Of a stretch of 64,000 nt of DNA, positions 54,890 to 62,739 are shown piece by piece. How positions within the stretch are numbered: the first letter of the stretch is position 1; every line of letters begins with the position of its first letter. The position numbers and the translations under genes were made by a program. The stretch covers positions 662,001 to 726,000 of the forward strand of contig NZ_NGLE02000001.1 in assembly GCF_002140715.2 (NCBI RefSeq), given 5' to 3'. This stretch comes from Enterococcus sp. 4G2_DIV0659. Its GTDB lineage: Bacteria; Bacillota; Bacilli; Lactobacillales; Enterococcaceae. Below the pieces are notes generated by a model. That model was not told the DNA's origin, ran no database searches, and saw only the letters and a program-made list of their open reading frames with translations.

Positions 54890-56125
54890 CTATGCATTAA
54901 ACACTTCATAATCTAGTTCATTTTCATCTGCAGCAATAATTAAAGCCACAGTCGTATCCGCATCAACATTCAATAACGTTCGGAACATTCCAGAAAACCA
55001 GTCAATTCCTGCTAGTAGTGCAATACTTTCTGTTGGTAAGCCCAACATCGGCATAACTGTCGCCAATGCCACTAAACCTCCACCTGGTACAACAACTGTA
55101 CCTAAACAAGCTAACGTTGACAACAAAACTGCTTTGACTAATTCACTAATCCCCATTTGAATATTATAAAATTGGGCAAAAGTTACAATAGCTAGTGATA
55201 AAAACATTGCCAAGCCATTGCTGTTCAGTGTCATTCCAAGAGGCATAACCAATTTTGAAATACGATCACTAATCCCTAATTTATCTCGACCATCTTCAAT
55301 TTGTATAGGTAAAGTGATTGCTGACGAAGTTGTAGTAAAAGCAACAATCGACATTCTCCACATATTTTGTGCTAGCTTTTTCACATTAACTTTACAGTAC
55401 AAAGCTGTTATCAGTAACCAAACGATTAAAAATAATAGTGCACTGATTGCTAGTGTCAGTAAAAATTTCAGTAATGTGATCAACACACCCGTACCGATTG
55501 TTCCTATCACAGGAGCAATTAAGCAAAAAATTCCGATTGGCGCAAGTTTCATAATCAATGTTACCATCTTCAAAATGACATTATTAAACGCTGAAACAAC
55601 ATCCAGTAGAATTGAATTTTTCTCTTTATCTTTGATTAGACTCAATGCTAAACCAAATAATAAAGAAAAAATGATCACTTGTATCATATTCGCTTGAGCC
55701 ATTGCTTCAATAATATTTTTAGGAATAAAATCGACAATAATCTCTTGTAAACTTTCTTTACTAGCCTTAATTGTTCCAGCCTCAAAACCGCTGACCTTAA
55801 GTCCTTTTCCAGGCTGTATTAATAAACCAAACAAAACACCTATCACTGCTGCTAAAACAGTTGATCCCATAAACCATATAAATACTTTCAAACCAATTTT
55901 TCCAAGCTCTTTTGCTTCTAAACGTCCGACCGCTTCGATCACGGCACCCATGATCAAAACGACTACAGACATCTGAATCAAACGTAAAAATAAGTCACCT
56001 ATCACTTTGAGCGATTCGATTTTTTCTTGAAAGATAAGCCCCACTACAACCCCTAATATAGTAGCCAGCATCACTTGATTTGTCATATTTATGTTGCGAA
56101 TTTTTTTCATGACCGGTTTCCTCAC
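54890..56125 (-). CDS. Dicarboxylate/amino acid:cation symporter (DAACS)
   Basis: 411 residues with about eight membrane helices plus the two re-entrant hairpins of the family: TTTSSAITLPIQIEDG is the hairpin-1 serine motif and NSNGLAMFLSLAIVTFAQ the helix-7 region. It takes up an acidic amino acid, a dicarboxylate or a related anion with a cation. In this cluster it could carry an acidic ureide intermediate such as allantoate or oxalurate, but that is a guess from position. It is not close to the TcyP-type protein at 1723-3114 beyond family level. Confidence 0.82.
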   Translation of the reverse strand: MRKPVMKKIRNINMTNQVMLATILGVVVGLIFQEKIESLKVIGDLFLRLIQMSVVVLIMGAVIEAVGRLEAKELGKIGLKVFIWFMGSTVLAAVIGVLFGLLIQPGKGLKVSGFEAGTIKASKESLQEIIVDFIPKNIIEAMAQANMIQVIIFSLLFGLALSLIKDKEKNSILLDVVSAFNNVILKMVTLIMKLAPIGIFCLIAPVIGTIGTGVLITLLKFLLTLAISALLFLIVWLLITALYCKVNVKKLAQNMWRMSIVAFTTTSSAITLPIQIEDGRDKLGISDRISKLVMPLGMTLNSNGLAMFLSLAIVTFAQFYNIQMGISELVKAVLLSTLACLGTVVVPGGGLVALATVMPMLGLPTESIALLAGIDWFSGMFRTLLNVDADTTVALIIAADENELDYEVFNA

Positions 56126-56180
56126 TTTTAAACTCCCGACGGATAACTTAATCCCTAGCTATTAGAATTGTTTCTAACGT

Positions 56181-57452
56181 TTAAGCATTTTTCTTCTTAT
56201 TTAAATTAGCTAGTAAAAATAGAACAGTCCCTACTACTAGTAAAACAACTGAGATATAAAAGCCCATTACCTTTGAACCAGTCGCATCTGAAATCGAACC
56301 AGTCAATGTTGGAGCAATAACAGATGAAATCATTCCGAAAAAGTTAAATACGCCAAGCGTTGTACCAATCCCTACTTTAGGTGCATTTTCCCCAAGCCAT
56401 GAAATAATAATTGGCTCTACTGCAAGTTTTCCTAAGAATCCGTATAAAATCAAGCTAATCAATAAAAATGTTGAATTCGTAGCTTGTACTGTAAATAGTA
56501 ACATTGCTGCTGCTAGAAGTTCAAGAATTACAATAAATTGCACTTTTTTATGCATATATTTATCTGCTAAACGACTGAAGAATAACGCTCCTGGAATTGA
56601 AGCAAAAGCAACTAATGATGCAGAAAATCCAATAGCAGCTCCTTCAAAGCCTCTCTCAGTACCTAAGAAGTTTGGTAACCAAGTAACGGTCATATAATAG
56701 CCATAACAAGTTGCAAAGTACAAAATGTAAGCAAATAACATCTTTGGTGCGAATAATTTTTTCACTGAAACATGTTCTTTTTCTGCAACAGGTGCTTCAC
56801 TTTTCACCGCCTCAGCTACTTCTTCTGCTTCTGATTGTGCTAAGAATTCAGCATCTTCTTTATTATTACGAATAATTGCAGTAAATGCCACTAACATCAC
56901 AACAATCAAAGCAACTGAAATGTACATCATTGTCTGCCAAGGAAACTGTAATTGAACCACTAAGAAACTAGATAAAATCAATCCTAAACCAGAACCAACT
57001 GCTGATCCACTATTTACAATAGCCGTAGAAAAACTTCTTTTTTCTTGCGGAATGTTTTGTGAAGTTAGAGAATATGCTGAACCATAGAAAGAACCGCAAC
57101 CTAGCCCTGCTAAAACACTACCAAAGTAAATCATTGAAATACTTGTTGCTTGTGAGATCAAGAAAGCTGCAAGTCCAAAAACAATAAAACCTGGAATTAA
57201 TACTTTTTTCTTACCGATCTTATCAACTAAAAATCCGGCAGGAATCTGCATTGCCACATAACCGAAGAAGTAACAAGTTGAGATGAATCCTAGAGCTGTA
57301 TCTGAGATATTTCCGCCAAGTGATGCATTAATTTGCGGATATGCCGGTGATAACGCTGAACGATATACCCATATCGTCACCCAACCAGCACATAACAAAA
57401 TAACAATTTTTTTCCAATAATCCATTCCTGAACCCTTAACTTTTGTATCCAT
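56181..57452 (-). CDS. MFS transporter, paralogue 2 of the ureide cluster
   Basis: 423 residues, twelve hydrophobic segments, with DKIGKKKVLIPGF after helix 2 and a long acidic cytoplasmic loop between helices 6 and 7 (AEEVAEAVKSEAPVAEKEHVSVKK). It is paralogous to the protein at 50326-51576. It lies 213 bases after the PucG-like aminotransferase gene, with a perfect cre site in between. The pair brackets the cluster, so import of one ureide and export of an end product such as oxamate are both possible. Confidence 0.8.
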   Translation of the reverse strand: MDTKVKGSGMDYWKKIVILLCAGWVTIWVYRSALSPAYPQINASLGGNISDTALGFISTCYFFGYVAMQIPAGFLVDKIGKKKVLIPGFIVFGLAAFLISQATSISMIYFGSVLAGLGCGSFYGSAYSLTSQNIPQEKRSFSTAIVNSGSAVGSGLGLILSSFLVVQLQFPWQTMMYISVALIVVMLVAFTAIIRNNKEDAEFLAQSEAEEVAEAVKSEAPVAEKEHVSVKKLFAPKMLFAYILYFATCYGYYMTVTWLPNFLGTERGFEGAAIGFSASLVAFASIPGALFFSRLADKYMHKKVQFIVILELLAAAMLLFTVQATNSTFLLISLILYGFLGKLAVEPIIISWLGENAPKVGIGTTLGVFNFFGMISSVIAPTLTGSISDATGSKVMGFYISVVLLVVGTVLFLLANLNKKKNA

Positions 57453-57553
57453 GTCTTTTCCTCCAAGTGTTATTTTTTCATAGGGAGACGGATAAAAGGT
57501 TTGTGCATTATCCGTCCTACTATATAATCAAATAACTTCATTATTCGCTTTAA

Positions 57554-57568
57554 TTGTAAGCGGTAGCA
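57554..57568. promoter_or_regulatory. cre site upstream of MFS paralogue 2
   Basis: TTGTAAGCGGTAGCA matches the CcpA consensus WTGNAANCGNWNNCW at every position. It lies about 100 bases before the MFS start codon and just past the aminotransferase gene. A hairpin (GACGGATAA/TTATCCGTC at 57487-57516) sits between site and gene. Confidence 0.7.
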
Positions 57569-57665
57569 AAGTTTCACGCATCATTATTTTTCACAAACTT
57601 ATCAAAAAATTTGTGCAAAACGAACAATCAGTTGTTGTCTTACACAAACAATTTTTAATTTATTC

Positions 57666-58874
57666 TTATTTTTTATACACTGTTAATGCAGCTTTTACTG
57701 CTTCCCCTTTAGCTATATCTGCGCCATAATAATTAAGAGCACCTTCTAAAGCTGATAATACATGAAGAACATTTGACTTTCTACTGCTGTAACCCATATT
57801 TCCAATACGCCAAACTTTGCCTTGCAGCGCACCAAAAGAAGAAGCAATTTCCACACCAAATTCGTCCAACATAAGTGATCGTACTTTTTCTCCATCAATT
57901 CCTTTTGGAATCATAATTGGTGTAACTGTTGGCATTTTAGTTGTTAGATCGCCATAAAAACCTAAACCCATTGCTTTTATTCCAGCAACGATTGCTTCAT
58001 CATTTTGAGCATGACGAGCGTATACATTATCAATACCTTCTTTAATTAGCATTCTTAACCCTTCATGAAGCCCATAAATCATACTTGTCGCTTCTGTATG
58101 ATGGTTAATACGTTCTTCACTCCAGTAACGTTGTAATTGGCTCAAATCAAGATAATTACTACTAATATGATTATCATTTCTGATATCTTTACTCAAACCT
58201 AATTCTTTTTGATAGCGTGAAGTTAGTACTTTTTCTACTTTATCATTATACGTAATTAAAGATAATCCTGAAGGTACACTTACACATTTTTGTGTTCCTG
58301 CAATGGCAATATCCACGCCCCAAGCATCCACTTCTAGCGGTACACCGCCATACGTTGCTACCATGTCTACAACAAAGAAAATATCATTTGCTTGACAATG
58401 CTGACCGATTTTTTCCATTGCTTGCATTTGACCATTGGCTGTTTCACCATGCACCATTGCTACAATTTTCGGTTGAACCTTTTTGATTTCTTCAATAACG
58501 TCTTCTTGTTCGAATGGAGAATCCCATTCTTTTTCAAGATAGTGAATATCCGCTTTTGCACGTTCACAAATTTCACCTAAAAGGTAAGCAAAACGGCCAT
58601 ACACTGGAATCAATACTTTATCCCCTGGTTCAATCAACGCAATCAAAGCAGCCTCTAAACCAGAACGGGATGTTCCATCAACCGCAAAGGCTTGCTCATT
58701 TTTCGTGCCAAAAGGAATCTTGATCATTTCTTTGACTTCGTCCATAATCTCTAAAAAAGCTGGATCAAATTGACCTAAAATAGAAGCAGACATCGCTCTC
58801 AAAGCTACCGGGTGCGCTTCCACTGGCCCCGGAGTCATGATTGTTCGACTAGGTACAGTTAATTCTGAAAACAT
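57666..58874 (-). CDS. pucG: PucG-like (S)-ureidoglycine:glyoxylate aminotransferase
   Basis: 402 residues, class V PLP enzyme of the alanine-glyoxylate/serine-pyruvate group: N-terminal RTIMTPGPVEAHP, PLP-binding FAVDGTSRSGLEAALI, AMVHGETANGQM, and the Schiff-base Lys in AIAGTQKCVSVPSGLSLI. In an allantoin cluster this points to ureidoglycine:glyoxylate aminotransferase, giving oxalurate and glycine. The frame reaches 58982, but GAGGAATAAAT precedes the ATG at 58872-58874. It is divergent from pucR. A general alanine-glyoxylate aminotransferase is the alternative. Confidence 0.85.
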   Translation of the reverse strand: MFSELTVPSRTIMTPGPVEAHPVALRAMSASILGQFDPAFLEIMDEVKEMIKIPFGTKNEQAFAVDGTSRSGLEAALIALIEPGDKVLIPVYGRFAYLLGEICERAKADIHYLEKEWDSPFEQEDVIEEIKKVQPKIVAMVHGETANGQMQAMEKIGQHCQANDIFFVVDMVATYGGVPLEVDAWGVDIAIAGTQKCVSVPSGLSLITYNDKVEKVLTSRYQKELGLSKDIRNDNHISSNYLDLSQLQRYWSEERINHHTEATSMIYGLHEGLRMLIKEGIDNVYARHAQNDEAIVAGIKAMGLGFYGDLTTKMPTVTPIMIPKGIDGEKVRSLMLDEFGVEIASSFGALQGKVWRIGNMGYSSRKSNVLHVLSALEGALNYYGADIAKGEAVKAALTVYKK

Positions 58875-58914
58875 ATTTATTCCTCTTTTCCGTTTTAATT
58901 TCATCCTACCTTTA

Positions 58915-58945
58915 TATTCAAAAAAATCATTGTCACTTTTGAATA
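58915..58945. promoter_or_regulatory. Inverted repeat in the pucG-pucR intergenic region
   Basis: TATTCAAAA and TTTTGAATA form a perfect 9-bp inverted repeat with a 13-base spacer, 41 bases before the pucG start. It is a candidate operator for the PucR-type regulator encoded divergently. The 343-base intergenic stretch has no other clear feature except the leader of pucR. Confidence 0.35.
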
Positions 58946-59099
58946 AAAAATATGAATTTTCGGTTATTTCGCACAACCCCATCTTGAATCTGCATGCGCT
59001 ATCATTTAGAATAGAGATATAAATAAGAAAAATGACAATGTTCTAAATTGATGCTCGGTTCTTCTACGATATACCGTACGAGTAAAAAATACTCTGGAG

Positions 59100-59213
59100 C
59101 GTTGTCACTAGCTATTTCCACGAGCTTTTCTTTCGAAAAAACATACACATTGACCGTAAAAAAATTCTGTAAAGGCTATTTAAGCCCGCTAGATTTTAAA
59201 TTTAGGAGGATAT
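59100..59213 (+). repeat. Leader repeat element before pucR
   Basis: Contains CTAGCT, CGAGCTTTTCTTTCGAAAAAA (21 bases here split as CGAGCTTTTC and TTTCGAAAAAA) and ends CCCGCTAGATTTTAAATTTAGGAGG in two parts, CCCGCTAGA and TTTTAAATTTAGGAGG. The tail is the ribosome binding site of pucR. It shares the tail exactly with fruA and allB and more loosely the AGCTTTTC start with fruA. Confidence 0.55.
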
Positions 59214-59217
59214 CTAT

Positions 59218-60858
59218 TTGACTACATTAGAAGATTTATTAAAAATTCCAAGATTTTCCGATTTAAAATTGTTAACAAATCCTACTAAAGCAAATATACT
59301 TGTTGAAAGCATCGAAATTTCTGAAACACCTGATGTAGCAGATTTTATTCCTAAGAAAATTTTCCTTCTCACAACTGCTATGGTTTATAAAGATAATCAA
59401 AAGGACCTAATCCCCTTGATTGATTCTTTAAAAGAACAAGAAGCTGCAGGAATCGCTATAAAAGTTGGGCGTTTCATCGAATCGATTGACCCAGAAGTTG
59501 TTGCTTATGCTAACAAAATTGATTTTCCAGTGGTTCAAGTTCCTAGTACTCAACCACTAGGCGCTTTATTGCATCAATTACTGAATTATTTATGGGATAC
59601 AAAGACCGAGCAATTAAGTTATGCGTTAGACATTCAAAAGCGTTTTTCTGATTTATTGATTCATGATGTAAGTATTGCTCGTTTTGTTGCTGATTTTGGT
59701 AAAATGATTAATACGCCTGTCATCTTATTAAGTCCTTATCGAAAAGTAATTGCCCATTCAAAGCATTTTACTCAGACATCTAAACCTGCCGAATATTATG
59801 TGGAACAATTAATTAATAAATATGATCATTGGAATGAAGATAGTCATTCATCATTTATGATCAAAGATTTAAACCAAGCACCATTACAAATTGCTGGTTT
59901 TTCAGTTATTGTAAACAGCTATTTCCCGCATTATTTACTGATTTTAAATCCAGAACAAGTTCCGTATCCAATGTCTGAATTTGCAGTAGAACAAGCCTGT
60001 TTAGTTTTATCTTTTATGCTTTATAAGAACCAAAAAATCCAAGAGTCTCTAGATTTTCTTAAAAGTGATTTTTTAGCCCAATTGATTGAATATCAACAAA
60101 CGCCTCATCAATCAAAGCGTGACTGGCTTGATCTAGGCGCAAACTATGGTCTAAAGAAAAGTACACAATATCAAGTTGCCTATGCTGTATGCAGCCAAAC
60201 AACTGCTACTGCAACGAAAATAAAATATCAGCAAGAGGAAAGTGATGTCGCCTTTCAATGGTTACAAGAAACATTACCTCTTAGGATTAAGCATACCAGT
60301 ATCTTTAAAGTAAAAAATACAAATCACTTAGCTATTTTAATTCAAAGTAGAGTGGAGGATTTAGATAAGATTTTAACCGAAATTTCTTGTGAGTTATCTG
60401 AAAAACTTCCGATTACATTAACCTTTTCTGTAGGAAATCTATATGAGACAGCCGAACAAATCGCCAACTCCTTTATTGAAGCCAAAACAGCTTATGAAGA
60501 GACATTGACAATGACAGCTGTTCCCTTAATTCACCGCTACCATCCAAAAGGCATGAAAAGTTTGTTCGAAAAAATGAATCTTGAAGACATCCATTATTTC
60601 TGCGAAACAACGCTAAAAGAATTGGCTTATCCAGTTGAAGATTCATTCATTGAATTAAGGAAAACGTTACAATGTTATTTAAGTTTTCAATGTGAAATTT
60701 CAAAAACAGCAAAGGAAATGTATTTACATCGCAATACGATAAAATATAGAATTGACCATTGCGCTAAGCTACTGGGAAAAAATATACAAGATCCTACAAA
60801 CAGCTTGAATTTACGTTTAGCTTTAGAACTATCAGAACGATCCAATCAACATCAATAA
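59218..60858 (+). CDS. pucR: PucR-family transcriptional regulator of ureide catabolism
   Basis: 546 residues. The N-terminal PucR domain is at about 8-125 (LLKIPRFSDLKLLTN...VVQVPSTQPLGALLHQLLNYLW). A middle region is of the CdaR/GGDEF-like type, and the C-terminal HTH_30 lies at about 485-540 (LSFQCEISKTAKEMYLHRNTIKYRIDHCAKLLG). PucR proteins activate purine or ureide catabolic genes. The start is TTG, eight bases after AGGAGG. It lies divergent from pucG and upstream of the converging allGHK genes, in the centre of the cluster. Confidence 0.9.
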   Translation: MTTLEDLLKIPRFSDLKLLTNPTKANILVESIEISETPDVADFIPKKIFLLTTAMVYKDNQKDLIPLIDSLKEQEAAGIAIKVGRFIESIDPEVVAYANKIDFPVVQVPSTQPLGALLHQLLNYLWDTKTEQLSYALDIQKRFSDLLIHDVSIARFVADFGKMINTPVILLSPYRKVIAHSKHFTQTSKPAEYYVEQLINKYDHWNEDSHSSFMIKDLNQAPLQIAGFSVIVNSYFPHYLLILNPEQVPYPMSEFAVEQACLVLSFMLYKNQKIQESLDFLKSDFLAQLIEYQQTPHQSKRDWLDLGANYGLKKSTQYQVAYAVCSQTTATATKIKYQQEESDVAFQWLQETLPLRIKHTSIFKVKNTNHLAILIQSRVEDLDKILTEISCELSEKLPITLTFSVGNLYETAEQIANSFIEAKTAYEETLTMTAVPLIHRYHPKGMKSLFEKMNLEDIHYFCETTLKELAYPVEDSFIELRKTLQCYLSFQCEISKTAKEMYLHRNTIKYRIDHCAKLLGKNIQDPTNSLNLRLALELSERSNQHQ

Positions 60859-60916
60859 AAAATAAGTGCACTAGACAAAACTAAAAATCGGTTTTGTTTA
60901 GTGCACTTATTTTTAT
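60859..60916. terminator. Bidirectional terminator between pucR and the carbamate kinase gene
   Basis: AAATAAGTGCACTAGACAAA pairs with the complement ending GTGCACTTATTT (one mismatch), loop AAAAATC, with A- and T-runs outside. It ends both converging transcripts. Confidence 0.88.
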
Positions 60917-60930
60917 AAATATTAGTCATT

Positions 60931-61869
60931 TTAACCTGTAATTCTTGTTCCCGCTCTACCCAATAGCGCTTGGTCCGCTTCTTCTAAAGAACAGATAATC
61001 GCTGTTTTGCCTTGTGCTGCAAAGGCAATCGCGGCTTCCATCTTCGGTCCCATACTACCGTCAGCAAAATGACCTTCATCCATGTATTGCTGTGCTTGTT
61101 TGACAGAAATCGTTTCTAGTTTTTCTTGATTCTCTTTTCCATAATTGATGTATACATTGCTTACGTCTGTCAACATCATAAAGACACTTGCATCGATTTG
61201 TTCTGCTAATTTTTTACCTGTACGGTCTTTATCGATAACCGCTTCGATTCCTCTTAATAAACCATCTTCGCTACGTACAACAGGGATTCCACCGCCGCCT
61301 CCCGCGATGACAATTGTGTTTTGATTCAATAAATTAACAATCGCATCTACACCGTGAATAGCTTTAGGCTGTGGAGATGGAACAACGCGACGATACCCAC
61401 GTCCTGCATCTTCCATCATTACCCAGTTTTTCTCTTGTTCCATTTGTTTTGCTTCTTCTTCTGAATAAAAAATGCCGATTGGTTTGTTTGGTTGATCAAA
61501 TGCTTCATCGTCTGCTGAAACTTCCGTTTGAGTTAATAACGTAATGACATTGCTAGTCAATCCTTTTGTTTCTAAAGAATTTTTCAAACTTTGTTCCAAC
61601 ATATATCCGATAAAACCTTGTGATTCTGCATTACAAACATCTAGAGGAAACGGAGGAACTACGTCCTTTGCTTCTTCGTTTTGTCTTAAAATGTTTCCTA
61701 CTTGGGGTCCATTTCCGTGTGTCAAAACGATTTCATAATTTAGTTCTTCAATTTTTGCTACTAACTCTGCACTAACTTTGACGTTATCTAATTGCACCTC
61801 AAGTGTTGCTTCTTGGTTTGGTTTTAAAATTGCATTGCCTCCCAATGCGATTACGACACGATTTGCCAT
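60931..61869 (-). CDS. allK: Carbamate kinase
   Basis: 312 residues of the amino-acid-kinase fold, usual length: RVVIALGGNAILKP, THGNGPQVGNIL, IAGGGGGIPVV, AVIDKDRTGKKLAEQ, DVSNVYINYG. Makes ATP, ammonia and CO2 from carbamoyl phosphate and ADP. It follows allG and allH and so uses carbamoyl phosphate from oxalurate rather than from arginine (context inference); ArcC of arginine deiminase operons is the sequence-level alternative. The ATG follows GAAGGAGG. Confidence 0.93.
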   Translation of the reverse strand: MANRVVIALGGNAILKPNQEATLEVQLDNVKVSAELVAKIEELNYEIVLTHGNGPQVGNILRQNEEAKDVVPPFPLDVCNAESQGFIGYMLEQSLKNSLETKGLTSNVITLLTQTEVSADDEAFDQPNKPIGIFYSEEEAKQMEQEKNWVMMEDAGRGYRRVVPSPQPKAIHGVDAIVNLLNQNTIVIAGGGGGIPVVRSEDGLLRGIEAVIDKDRTGKKLAEQIDASVFMMLTDVSNVYINYGKENQEKLETISVKQAQQYMDEGHFADGSMGPKMEAAIAFAAQGKTAIICSLEEADQALLGRAGTRITG

Positions 61870-61881
61870 AAAAATCCTCCT

Positions 61882-62736
61882 TCATTTACGATCCAAAAAT
61901 TTGACTGTTGTTAAAAATCCAGCTAATAAATCAACACCTGATGTGTGACCTACTGCAATGATTGATTCAACAGCTTTTTCTATTTGTTCCTGACTGCTAC
62001 TGTTTGTTAATACATCTAATAAATGAATCACTGGTTCACTAAAACGCTTTGATAATGCGCACAGCAAATAATGCTTGCTGATATCTGTTGTTACGGAATT
62101 TTCTGCTAACAGTTCAGTAAGTAATAACTGATTTAATTCAGGATGCTCTTCATCCAATAAAAGCCTTGCTGCAAGATGTCCAACAATCATATCATCCCCA
62201 GAAGGAGTTAACCCCAAGCCCCTACCTAATAAAAAATCAATTCCTTCACTTTCTTGTGATTGATCTTTAAAACATAGTTTTTGAAGTGCTTCGCTAAAAG
62301 GGGTGATATTTTCCAAAAATTGAGCGACGGTCTGCTGATTACCGGTCGTCTTTAGCAAGGTGTTTGAATAAGCAAATAGCCTTGTTTTATTTTCATTCAA
62401 CATGTTTCCAGCTCGTTCGATTACTGAAGAGTAGGATTGACCATGTGTCAGTAATAAATGATTTTTAGAAAAATGCAAACAATCTTGCTCCCAGTCAATC
62501 GCTTCACCAATGTCAATTGTTGATAGAAATTTTGAAAAATCAACAGTCTCTACATAGATTCCATTTGGCATAAAAGGATAGTTAGTGGTCGTAACGACCA
62601 CTAACTCTTGTTTGCCTTCACTTTGTATATTGAAACTATTTTTATATTTGCTATGGACGTACCATCGGCCCTTTTCAAAGGACTTAGTTAACAAATGTTG
62701 ATCCAAAAAACGAGCATTAACAAACAATCTCTTCAC
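61882..62736 (-). CDS. allH: DUF2877 protein AllH, oxamate carbamoyltransferase subunit
   Basis: 284 residues of the DUF2877 family. Conserved parts are FLLGRGLGLTPSGDDMIVGHLAARLLL and the C-terminal GHTSGVDLLAGFL. In E. coli the homologue (YlbF, renamed AllH) is one of three proteins needed for oxamate carbamoyltransferase. Here it lies between allG (gap three bases) and carbamate kinase. The start is ambiguous: GTG at 62736 is assumed, but TTG at 62727 has the better-placed AAAGGTG. Confidence 0.85.
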   Translation of the reverse strand: MKRLFVNARFLDQHLLTKSFEKGRWYVHSKYKNSFNIQSEGKQELVVVTTTNYPFMPNGIYVETVDFSKFLSTIDIGEAIDWEQDCLHFSKNHLLLTHGQSYSSVIERAGNMLNENKTRLFAYSNTLLKTTGNQQTVAQFLENITPFSEALQKLCFKDQSQESEGIDFLLGRGLGLTPSGDDMIVGHLAARLLLDEEHPELNQLLLTELLAENSVTTDISKHYLLCALSKRFSEPVIHLLDVLTNSSSQEQIEKAVESIIAVGHTSGVDLLAGFLTTVKFLDRK

Positions 62737-62739
62737 CTT

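Noticed and set aside
58875..58982. Longer N-terminus of the PucG-like protein
   Set aside because: The extra 36 residues are unlike the family and the good ribosome binding site lies after them.
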